Of a stretch of DNA of 52,819 bases, positions 46,817 through 52,819 are shown piece after piece. Made by a program: the position numbers and the translations under genes. The stretch covers positions 1-52,819 of IMG/VR virus record IMGVR_UViG_3300035703_000127; one strand, written 5' to 3'. A model generated the notes under the pieces. That model did not search any database and was not told where the DNA came from. It saw only the letters and a list, made by a program, of their open reading frames with translations. Source of the stretch: a virus. Within the stretch, counting starts at the first letter, position 1; each line of letters starts with the position of its first letter.

Positions 46817-46824
46817 CACCTCAA
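46817..46824. repeat. Target site duplication, right copy (CACCTCAA)
   Basis: Matches 45153-45160. The codon for the Val that joins both gene halves ends exactly here. Confidence 0.85.
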
Positions 46825-47332
46825 TCCAGGCGCCCCAGGCCCCAAGATCCTTGATCCGGTTCAGCAGCGGCTCAAAGTCCGGCACCCAGTCCAGCGTGAG
46901 CGGGTTGACGCCCACCGTCACCACGTGACCGGCGGCCACCAGCTGCTCCACCAGCTCAAAGCGACTTTCGATGCTGGGCGCCATGGGTTCGACCCGCTTG
47001 CGCACCGCGTCGTCGAGCATCGGGATCGACACGTACCAGACCGACGGCGGGTTCTCGCGGATCACCTTCTCCAGGAACGGGCGCTGGGGCTTGTGGGCCC
47101 CGCGGGTCTGCCAGGTGAGGGGGATCTGGAGCTCCATGCACAGCTCCCAGATCGGCTCGAACTGCTCGGCATTGGTGCCGGCGAAGGGATCGACGTGGTT
47201 GGAGACCAACATCGGCACGCCCGCCTGAAGCAGCTTGGCCTCACGGGTGCTGCGGGTGCGGTAGTTGGCCAGCAGCCCCATGATCCCGGACAGGTCCGCC
47301 TTGCGGTCCGGCTTGAACGCATTGGCAAAGCA

Positions 47333-48364
47333 GTTGCGCGATAGGAACCCTCCTGAAACGTAGTTGTGGGTAGACGTGCGGAAACTGGCCACGCGGATCA
47401 TGCCAGCGTCTTCCACACGCACCACTGGGATGCGTTCTTGCAAGCCCTTCAGGGACCGTCCCATGAGGGAGTTCGCTTTTCGGGTGATGGCAGGTTGAAC
47501 AAACTGCACGAATAGTGGTGCTGCCAATCCCACAGCATTGACGAGGCGAATGGCTTTGTCTTCCGAGACGAACTGGAACCCAAAGGACAGCAGAGCTTCT
47601 TCAATACGGCGATAGGTGATTGGGTTCTTCTCTCGGTGTTGGCAGATCCGAAGTGCCGACTGGGTGGCGCCAGAGCGACGGGCTGGAGTGCTTCCCTCTG
47701 CGTCATAGATGCCAGCGAGCCAGCCACGCCAATACTCACGCTGCTCGGCGGCATCCGCAGAGGCCATCAGTCGGCTCACAGGATGCTCCACAGGGAAATA
47801 GAGCTGCTGCATCGGGGAGCGCCCCGGCGTAGCGGTGTAATCCTTGAACGCCCGTAGTGGCTGGGAGGCCCAGCCCAGCGCAGACACAAAGGCAGCTACA
47901 CGCTCCAGCGGCTCAGGGTCCTTCAGCGCAATCCGCCAAGCGCCATATGGCGTTGTGCTGGCGTCGCCTTCCAACAAGCCGCAGATGTAACCCCGGCGGT
48001 AGTCATCGCAGAACGGTTCATCCGTCAGCAGTGGCAAGCGAATGCGATGCAGAGCTCGTCCAGGGCGAACAACCATCCGCGAATAGGGGCCGACTGTGCA
48101 GATCGGCGCGTACTCGATCACCCCACGGCGACCCGTCCAGAAGTGGTGATCAGGGGTGCAGGTGATCGTTTCGCCGTTGGCCAGGTGAACCCGAACACCG
48201 GGCACCTCGCGAGCAAACACCTCTTCCACCACGGCCGGGGCCCATTCGCGGTGGGCACCAACACCACGAGACTGGAAGCCCAGGAGAACATCGCCTACCT
48301 GCACAGCCTTGCCGGGCTTGGTGCGGAGATTGGCGAGCATCACCGGCGAGTTTTCTTCTATGCA
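47333..48364 (-). mobile_element. LAGLIDADG intein, 344 aa
   Basis: Splices itself out of the radical-SAM protein. Starts with Cys1 (CIEENSPVMLANLRTKPGKA), has block-B-like ETITCTPDHHFW with TxxH, and ends STHNYVSGGFLSRN followed by Cys+1. The last His before Asn is replaced by Arg (RN rather than HN), which can slow splicing. Two endonuclease motifs are seen: YICGLLEGDASTTP and WLAGIYDAEGST, with catalytic acidic residues present. It interrupts the third Cys of the cluster motif, a site that leaves the enzyme inactive until splicing. Confidence 0.88.
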
Positions 48365-48462
48365 GTAGGTGCAGGCATGGCCGCACCAGTTCATCGAAAG
48401 CTCCAGGCCCGCCGGGGAGACCAGGAACTCGCCCGCGTAGGCGCGGATGCCATCGCCAGCCA

Positions 48463-49119
48463 TCAGCCTTCCTCCCGGGCGTGGATCTGGGCCAGGAAGT
48501 CATCGGCCAGCTTGAGCAGGGCGATCTTGTCGCGGCTGTAGCCCAGCTCCTCTTTGGCCTGGCGCCAGCGGCGCAGCTCCTCGGGTTCCAGCACGATTGC
48601 CAGCGGCTGGCCGCGGGAGGGGTCGTCGGGGTCGCCGTAATCCGGCTCCTCCTCATGCTCCTCGATGCCATCCTCCTCGCCCTTGCTGATCAGCTCCTGG
48701 AGCTCATCGGGGCGGAACCAGTCGCTGGTGTCGAAGCCTTCATCGCTGAGCGCGGCCAGCACGTCGTCATCCCACTCGCTGAGCTCCCCGGTGCGGTTGT
48801 CGGCGATCGACAGCTGCACCTTCTGCTCAGGGGTGAGGTTGGTGCGGCGCACGGCGATGATCTCGTTGCCATCGGCCTCGATCACTCGCACCTTCTCAAT
48901 GCCAACCTGGCCGGCGGCCTCCACCACGCCGTTGCCGGCGATGATCTGGCCCTCTTCGTCGATGACGATGGAGCGGCCGACGCCGAGGGTCTGCAGGCTG
49001 TGGGCGATGCGATCGGCGCTGCGGGAGGTGCGGCGACGGGGATTGCGGGGATCGGCCCGCAGCTGAGAGATGTGGCTGATCTCAGCGGCGGCAGCCTTGG
49101 GGGCAGCTTTGGGGGGCAA
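48463..49119 (-). CDS. ParB/Srx-fold protein, 218 aa
   Basis: TTG at 49119 is chosen because the junction motif is exactly 28 nt upstream. ISHISQLRADPRNPRRRTSR, then LGVGRSIVIDEEGQIIAGNG and VVEAAGQVGIEKVRVIEADG match the ParB nuclease-like domain (P.NPR ... G.GR.I..D..G.IIAGNG). The C-terminal half is acidic (EEDGIEEHEEEPDYGDPDDP) and then helical. Phage members often accompany methyltransferases or nucleotide-modifying enzymes. Here it overlaps the radical-SAM gene. Confidence 0.82.
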   Translation of the reverse strand: MPPKAAPKAAAAEISHISQLRADPRNPRRRTSRSADRIAHSLQTLGVGRSIVIDEEGQIIAGNGVVEAAGQVGIEKVRVIEADGNEIIAVRRTNLTPEQKVQLSIADNRTGELSEWDDDVLAALSDEGFDTSDWFRPDELQELISKGEEDGIEEHEEEPDYGDPDDPSRGQPLAIVLEPEELRRWRQAKEELGYSRDKIALLKLADDFLAQIHAREEG

Positions 49120-49135
49120 GCCGGTGGTGCGACTG

Positions 49136-49147
49136 CCTCAGCTTTCC
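49136..49147 (-). promoter_or_regulatory. Junction motif copy, 28 nt before TTG at 49119
   Basis: Minus-strand GGAAAGCTGAGG. Its TGA is the stop codon of the 55-aa gene, giving the ending Glu-Ser-stop. Confidence 0.8.
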
Positions 49148-49305
49148 GGCGGTGGCTTAGAGATCGGCGGACGCTCCGCCTCGGGGAACTGGGAGAGGTC
49201 GCGCTCCTCCTCCACCGCCTCCAGCAGCTCCGCCATGGCAGCCAGTTCGGCGGCCAGGTCTGAGAGATCGAGGTGGAGCTCCACAGACCGCTGGGGCAGA
49301 GCCAT
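49138..49305 (-). CDS. Small acidic helical protein, 55 aa
   Basis: ATG at 49305 with a degenerate motif 28 nt upstream. MALPQRSVELHLDLSDLAAE, then LAAMAELLEAVEEERDLSQF and a Pro-rich end. A single long amphipathic helix is likely. Unknown function. Confidence 0.62.
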   Translation of the reverse strand: MALPQRSVELHLDLSDLAAELAAMAELLEAVEEERDLSQFPEAERPPISKPPPES

Positions 49306-49321
49306 CAGCGTGCCGGCGCAG

Positions 49322-49337
49322 CCCCTGGTTTCAGGGG
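49322..49337 (-). promoter_or_regulatory. 6-bp hairpin holding a degenerate junction motif
   Basis: CCCCTG/CAGGGG with a GTTT loop. Minus-strand TGAAACCAGGGG lies 28 nt before the ATG at 49305. Second case of a degenerate motif inside a perfect hairpin. Confidence 0.5.
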
Positions 49338-49397
49338 ATGATTCGTGCTCAGATCCGCGGCATGGTTGGTTCTGATGCTGATCAGAGGGCGCCTGTC

Positions 49398-50057
49398 CTA
49401 CCGCTGAGTCACTTCACCGGTATGGCAGTTGATCACCTCCCGTGACTGCCCACCGAAGCCATTGGCGGCGGTGTACTCGATCATGCCGAGCTGCAGCTGC
49501 TGCTCGATGTCGTTGCGCAGTCGCAGGCTGCTCGGATCGCGCAGCGACGCCTCCAGCTGCATCAGGCACCGGGCCCGTTCCTCCTGGTTGATCACCAGCG
49601 CATCGCGGATCTGCTGTTCGCTCAGCGGCGGCCGGGAGGATGCTGGCTGGGGTTGCTGGGCAGCTTGCGGTTGTGGCGCCGGTGCCGGTCTGGCGGTGAT
49701 GCTGTCGGCGGCCACCTGCTTCACCAGCTGCTGGAAGGCTGGGGCCTGAATGCGGCCATGCCACAACGCCAGGGACGGCTGCGCGAGCACCTGACAGGCC
49801 AGCTGCACCTGGCGGCGGCAGAGCGGGATTGAGGCCTCAGCTGTCACCACCGCCAGCGCGGCCATGCCCAAGGTGACGATCGCGCCGGCAGCTGTGACCT
49901 GGAAGGCCAGCAGGAACAACCGGCCACCGGGACCCATGCTGAGCTGCCCGCGGCGGCGGCGTTCAGCCTGGCGGTCCTGTGCATCGGCCAGGCGCTGGAG
50001 GGCTTCCCTCTGCTGCGGGTCAATCGGTGCCATTGCAGCGCCTGCTGATGGGCTCAT
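49398..50057 (-). CDS. Membrane protein, 219 aa
   Basis: One clear membrane segment near residues 48-72 (LFLLAFQVTAAGAIVTLGMA ALAVV), after a charged cytoplasmic coil (QREALQRLADAQDRQAERRR). A Pro/Gln-rich linker and a C-terminal domain follow (IRDALVINQEERARCLMQLE; GFGGQSREVINCHTGEVTQR). Ends with a Cys in INCHTGEV. ATGA overlap with the upstream gene. Role unknown. Confidence 0.65.
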   Translation of the reverse strand: MSPSAGAAMAPIDPQQREALQRLADAQDRQAERRRRGQLSMGPGGRLFLLAFQVTAAGAIVTLGMAALAVVTAEASIPLCRRQVQLACQVLAQPSLALWHGRIQAPAFQQLVKQVAADSITARPAPAPQPQAAQQPQPASSRPPLSEQQIRDALVINQEERARCLMQLEASLRDPSSLRLRNDIEQQLQLGMIEYTAANGFGGQSREVINCHTGEVTQR

Positions 50058-50383
50058 CTTGGCCGTGGGGCCCCTGCTCTCGGCATCACCGCAGCCCGGA
50101 AGATCCAGGTGGCGGCATTGAAGCGCTGCAGCAGCCGCACCAGGCGAAACAGCAGCCAGTGCCCCATCGGCGCATGACGGCTGAGCAGCTGCTGCGCATT
50201 GGCGCCACCGTCGATCGCCAGGGCCTCCTGCACGTAGCTCTCCACCTGATCCAGCAGCCGGCGCTGCGCGGCCTCAAAGGTGGAATCCTGCGCCGCCAGG
50301 TCGAAATCCAGGCACGCCACCACCCACTGGCCTTCGACACGGCGGGCCATGAGGTGCAGTGAGGCCGGTGCAGCAGCAGCCAT
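50054..50383 (-). CDS. HicB-like protein, 109 aa
   Basis: LMARRVEGQWVVACLDFDLA followed by AQDSTFEAAQRRLLDQVESY is the degenerate RNase-H-like HicB fold (strand-strand-helix). No DNA-binding tail of the classical kind and no HicA neighbour is seen. The C-terminus is a helix with RLVRLLQRFNAATWIF. Probably an orphan HicB-domain protein. Confidence 0.6.
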   Translation of the reverse strand: MAAAAPASLHLMARRVEGQWVVACLDFDLAAQDSTFEAAQRRLLDQVESYVQEALAIDGGANAQQLLSRHAPMGHWLLFRLVRLLQRFNAATWIFRAAVMPRAGAPRPR

Positions 50384-50393
50384 GGCACTCAGG

Positions 50394-50789
50394 CTATGGC
50401 CGTGCCCAGCGTGCCTCGATCAGCGCCGAGAGCTTGGGCAGCCAGATCGCTTCCTGTTTCTTGAGCATGGTGCCGGTGATCGCCAGGCAGGCCCAGCCGG
50501 AGGCCTGAGCGGTGAAGGCCTTGGCGCAGTCGCGCTCGATGCCAACACCGGAGCTGTGCTTTCCGAGGGTCCAGGTGCCACCCTGAATCTCCAGGGCCAC
50601 CTGCGCCTCAGGCCAGGCGAAGTCGGCCCGGTAGCGCACGCGGCGGGTCACCAGCCCCAGCGCCTTGCGCTCGGATGCCCAGGCCTCCCAGGCCGGGAGG
50701 CTGTATTCCCGCTCGAAGGGCAGGGCGGGATAGAGCTGCTGCCAGCGCGCCGCGAAGCGATCCTCAAGGGGTGAGCTGGTGCGTGGCAT
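50394..50789 (-). CDS. PD-(D/E)XK-like endonuclease, 131 aa
   Basis: RVRYRADFAWPEAQVALEIQ then GGTWTLGKHSSGVGIERDCA gives the spaced Asp, Glu-x-Gln and His/Arg residues of the small restriction-like nuclease fold found in phages (Holliday-junction or Vsr-like). The N-terminal WQQLYPALPFEREYSLPAWE is a typical lead-in. Probably acts on phage DNA intermediates. Motif only 13 nt before the ATG. Confidence 0.7.
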   Translation of the reverse strand: MPRTSSPLEDRFAARWQQLYPALPFEREYSLPAWEAWASERKALGLVTRRVRYRADFAWPEAQVALEIQGGTWTLGKHSSGVGIERDCAKAFTAQASGWACLAITGTMLKKQEAIWLPKLSALIEARWARP

Positions 50790-50790
50790 G

Positions 50791-50802
50791 CGCGAGCTTT
50801 CC
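50791..50802 (-). promoter_or_regulatory. Junction motif copy, 13 nt before ATG at 50789
   Basis: Minus-strand GGAAAGCTCGCG. Same short spacing as the copy at 16691. Confidence 0.65.
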
Positions 50803-50846
50803 GCCCGGAAGCGCTCTGCCAGTCGGCTTCAGCAGCAGGGCTCAGC

Positions 50847-51029
50847 TCAGCGGCGTTCGCGGTCTCGGATGGCTTTCAGCCTGGCGCCCAGTTCCCGCAG
50901 CTTGGCCACCAGCTCGGTGTCAAGCGCGGCGTCCCTGAAAGACCGGGTGATTGTGTCCGCAATGCGCTGGAAAGTCGGCGCAGCTTTGGCGAACGCGTCA
51001 GTTAGCTCTTGGGCTTCGTTGTTCGGCAT
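50847..51029 (-). CDS. Small helical hypothetical protein, 60 aa
   Basis: ATG at 51029. MPNNEAQELTDAFAKAAPTF, then QRIADTITRSFRDAALDTEL and VAKLRELGARLKAIRDRERR. All-helical and charged. Unknown function. Confidence 0.55.
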   Translation of the reverse strand: MPNNEAQELTDAFAKAAPTFQRIADTITRSFRDAALDTELVAKLRELGARLKAIRDRERR

Positions 51030-51048
51030 GGAGTCGTAGAGAAAGTGA

Positions 51049-51288
51049 CTAAGAGGGGGTGCTCTCCAGCTCCTGGGCGATGTTCCGCAGCTCCCGGCGG
51101 GTGCGCGGTGTAGGAGTCCAGCGGCAAGGTCCATCGCCGGTCCAAGGGCCAGCGTGGTGGTCGGCCAGGACCCGGAGCGCGGCTGCCAGGCACACCTCCT
51201 GCCAGTTGCCCTCCAGCGGACCGAGCAGCTCGTAGCGTTCGTCAAAGGCTTGGACGATGGCGGCAGCGGCGGGGCTCAGCTCAGTCAT
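51049..51288 (-). CDS. LSPAAQA-family small protein A, 79 aa
   Basis: ATG at 51288 overlaps the upstream stop by 8 nt. MTELSPAAAAIVQAFDERYE, then LGPLEGNWQEVCLAAALRVL and a C-terminus ending NIAQELESTPS. It shares the start and the AALR and IA.ELE elements with the next two genes, so it is a tandem paralog. Confidence 0.62.
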   Translation of the reverse strand: MTELSPAAAAIVQAFDERYELLGPLEGNWQEVCLAAALRVLADHHAGPWTGDGPCRWTPTPRTRRELRNIAQELESTPS

Positions 51289-51526
51289 GGTTGCCCTCCA
51301 GCTCGGCGGCGATGGCGAGGAGTTCGGCGCGGATCTGCTCGCATTGGGTGATGCAGCAGTCGTCGCCACACGGATCGAGAGGCGCCACCTGATCCACAGC
51401 AGCTCGCAGAGCAGCGGCGACAGTGGGGGCATCCAGCTGCCAGCCCATATCTCGGATTTGCGGTTGATCGCTGTACAGGGCAAGCACGGCATCCTTTACT
51501 GCTTGCGCGGCGGGGGACAAGCTCAT
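51281..51526 (-). CDS. LSPAAQA-family small protein B, 81 aa
   Basis: ATG at 51526. MSLSPAAQAVKDAVLALYSD, then TVAAALRAAVDQVAPLDPCG and AELLAIAAELEGNHD. Two adjacent Cys pairs (CGDDCC, QC) occur in the middle. Overlaps both neighbours. Confidence 0.62.
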   Translation of the reverse strand: MSLSPAAQAVKDAVLALYSDQPQIRDMGWQLDAPTVAAALRAAVDQVAPLDPCGDDCCITQCEQIRAELLAIAAELEGNHD

Positions 51527-52254
51527 GCCTCCACCTCCGGCGCCATCAGTATCTGCCGGAGCGGCACCGGCAGCGCGTGGTGGGGGAGCCAGTGGGATGC
51601 GCCCCAGGAAGGGCCATAGGTGCGGTCCAGTAGCTTCCACCCCCAGTCGTCGTCATAGTCGCCAAGCTGATCGGCCCAGAACCAACACTTTCCCTCCCCA
51701 TCGCAATCCTCCAGCCCCGGCAGCCGCTCAGCGACGGGCACCGGCTCGATGGCGGGGCGGTGCCAGCGGGCGAGGACGGCGCGAGCGAAGCAGTGCTGCT
51801 GCGTTGGCCATGGTCCTTGATCTTGTTCTGTTGCCCAACTCCAAAGATCGCTGATCTCTTCATCCGTCGCCTCCTGCGGCTCAGATTGGCGCCCTGATAC
51901 CGCTTTAGTCCACCCGTCGGCGTAGCCCTCCCGGTAGGCATGAAAATCGTCGCCACGATGCGTCCATGGAACATCAATTTCTTCGCAGTCCAGCTTCGCC
52001 CCCTGCGGCTCGGGCTGGGCCAGGGCGGCGCCATCCAGTTCGGCTGCGATGGCGAAGAATTGAGAGCGAATGCTTTGCTGAATTATGTCTTCGAGAATAG
52101 AAACCAGGCCATCCTCTGGCACCACCTGATCCGCAGCAGCACGCAGGGCGGCGGCGGCATAGCTGGAGTAAAAGTTCGTTTGCCACTTTGGGTTTCGTGT
52201 TGCTTTGTAAGCGGCTTTCAGAATTGCCTGTGCGGCGGGGGATAGGTGAGTCAT
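51523..52254 (-). CDS. LSPAAQA-family protein fused to a DUF551 domain, 243 aa
   Basis: ATG 52254. The N-terminal 75 residues (MTHLSPAAQAILKAAYKATR; AAAALRAAADQVVPEDGLVS; IAAELDG) match the two small genes downstream. The C-terminus PVAERLPGLEDCDGEGKCWF followed by WGWKLLDRTYGPSWGASHWL and PHHALPVP is a DUF551-type domain, common in phage early regions. Likely the full-length form of the family. Coupled to the HNH gene by ATGA. Confidence 0.72.
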   Translation of the reverse strand: MTHLSPAAQAILKAAYKATRNPKWQTNFYSSYAAAALRAAADQVVPEDGLVSILEDIIQQSIRSQFFAIAAELDGAALAQPEPQGAKLDCEEIDVPWTHRGDDFHAYREGYADGWTKAVSGRQSEPQEATDEEISDLWSWATEQDQGPWPTQQHCFARAVLARWHRPAIEPVPVAERLPGLEDCDGEGKCWFWADQLGDYDDDWGWKLLDRTYGPSWGASHWLPHHALPVPLRQILMAPEVEA

Positions 52255-52742
52255 GGATTCCAATGATGCTCAAGACGATGGGCGAGAGCGGCCAGGTGAG
52301 CTTCGTAGGGAGTGTCGTAGGTGCCTACGTACTGCTTTCTGCCTTGTCCGATCACTTGATAGCTGGCGTACCACCGGCCTTCTGGAGTAGGGCGCACGTA
52401 GCGCCAACCAGCCTTGCCTCGCTTGCGTTTATTCTGCTCGTTGGTAGATCGACAGCACCAGCGAAGATTCTTTGGGTGGTTGTTGAGCGGGTTGCCGTCT
52501 ATGTGATCAACCTCTTTGTGGTGTGACTCTGGCATGATGCCGGAAAGCGCCAAGACAATGTGAGAACAGGCATAAGTCCTGCCTTTTGTCTTAACCCTGT
52601 AGTAGCCGTCAACTAGATGGCCCGCCATCTTTTGATGGTTTTGGTACGGCACCAGTTGGCGCCACGACAATCCTGAAGGCTGAGACGGATCAACCTGAAA
52701 ACGCTCACGCCACAGGTCGAGCCTGTCTTGTGCAATGGTCAT
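52251..52742 (-). CDS. HNH homing-type endonuclease with AP2 domain, 163 aa
   Basis: KEVDHIDGNPLNNHPKNLRW is the HNH core (DHIDGN...N..NLR), and CRSTNEQNKRK follows as in free-standing intron-like HNH enzymes. The C-terminus GWRYVRPTPEGRWYASYQVI followed by YVGTYDTPYEAHLAALAHRL is an AP2 DNA-binding domain. Both ATGA-linked neighbours and the intact core indicate a functional endonuclease. Confidence 0.88.
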   Translation of the reverse strand: MTIAQDRLDLWRERFQVDPSQPSGLSWRQLVPYQNHQKMAGHLVDGYYRVKTKGRTYACSHIVLALSGIMPESHHKEVDHIDGNPLNNHPKNLRWCCRSTNEQNKRKRGKAGWRYVRPTPEGRWYASYQVIGQGRKQYVGTYDTPYEAHLAALAHRLEHHWNP

Positions 52743-52819
52743 CGGACAAGCCTGTAGGTAAATCCATCGACTTTGATTATCTCGGGTGGTTTGGGTGATT
52801 GACGGCGGGCGGCGCGGAG
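52739..52819 (-). CDS. C-terminal fragment of a gene cut by the window edge
   Basis: Last 26 residues visible: RRQSPKPPEIIKVDGFTYRL, then VR and TGA. The stop overlaps the HNH ATG (ATGA), which supports coding. Confidence 0.5.
   Translation of the reverse strand, partial: LRAARRQSPKPPEIIKVDGFTYRLVR

Larger units (their letters stand above)
46817..48463 (-). pseudogene. N-terminal part of a radical-SAM gene, with intein, cut by the IS
   Basis: ATG 48463 overlaps the ParB-like stop (TGATG). Exteins read MAGDGIRAYAGEFLVSPAGL, MNWCGHACTY then CFANAFKPDRK, giving CGHACTYCFANAF, the C...C..C motif of a spore-photolyase-like radical-SAM protein. QAGVPMLVSNHVDPFAGTNA and WYVSIPMLDDAVRKRVEPMA follow. 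Frame hits a stop six bases into the IS. With the 44433-45160 part, the native protein is 444 aa after splicing. Substrate unknown; a nucleotide or DNA-repair role is possible. Confidence 0.82.

Noticed and set aside
48364-48463. Radical-SAM N-terminus MAGDGIRA as a fourteenth MAGN-tagged protein
   Set aside because: Only the first eight residues are similar. It lacks the GS.R.aGG continuation and has no motif 28 nt upstream.
1-52819. tRNA genes, integrase and attachment sites, lysis cassette
   Set aside because: I looked for cloverleaf-like GTTCGANTC runs, tyrosine or serine recombinase motifs, and endolysin or holin features and saw none that I could support.

Overview
This window is a GC-rich, tailed-phage (siphovirus-type) genome segment, either a prophage or a phage contig. 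Nearly all genes are on the minus strand, so transcription runs from high to low coordinates. I see no integrase, lysis gene, tRNA or CRISPR array, and both ends cut genes. A DUF4055-type portal, siphovirus Gp157, AP2-type DNA-binding modules and QueE fit a phage of a GC-rich picocyanobacterium. That host call is inference. An apparently intact IS256-family element suggests the DNA has spent time integrated in a host genome.

Layout, in transcription order. (1) 52.8-48.5 kb: small accessory genes (HNH-AP2 endonuclease, three tandem LSPAAQA paralogs, a PD-(D/E)XK-like nuclease, a ParB-like protein). (2) 48.5-44.4 kb: one radical-SAM gene split twice, by a LAGLIDADG intein inside its iron-sulfur cysteine motif and by a 1656-bp IS256-family element with 8-bp target duplications. 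(3) 44.4-41.2 kb: second cluster of small Arg-rich proteins sharing the N-terminal tag MAGNGSR.GS.RsaGG (MAGN family), followed by a HigA-like regulator and QueE. (4) 39.7-31.4 kb: early region with ribbon-helix-helix proteins, a short plus-strand block (37.2-39.3 kb), a 650-bp non-coding region with repeated GGCAACGC cores, Gp157, a LexA-type DNA-binding protein next to palindromes, and a chain of about 18 tiny overlapping genes. (5) 31.2-24.9 kb: small and large terminase, a phage-encoded sigma factor, portal and MuF-like minor head protein. (6) 24.9-20.6 kb: first MAGN cluster, interrupted by a plus-strand PilZ gene. (7) 20.6-3.4 kb: head-tail connectors, tail-assembly chaperones joined by a predicted -1 frameshift, tail tube, tail terminator, a 1716-aa tape measure, and baseplate/fibre genes. 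(8) 3.4-0 kb: scaffold, major capsid and downstream small genes, placed unusually after the tail module.

Two signals tie the window together and look undescribed to me. First, 13 MAGN-tagged paralogs with unrelated basic bodies sit in two clusters. The shared N-terminus resembles a targeting tag on varied cargo, as in T4 internal head proteins. Second, a 12-bp motif, GGAAA(C/G)CTgaGG, occurs at least 24 times at gene junctions, in the same orientation as the downstream gene. Its first base is most often exactly 28 nt before the start codon. It occurs where genes do not overlap, and ATGA/TGATG-overlapping genes lack it. It is not a Shine-Dalgarno sequence. It could be a promoter element for the phage sigma factor, a translation or RNA-processing element, or a cassette-exchange site.
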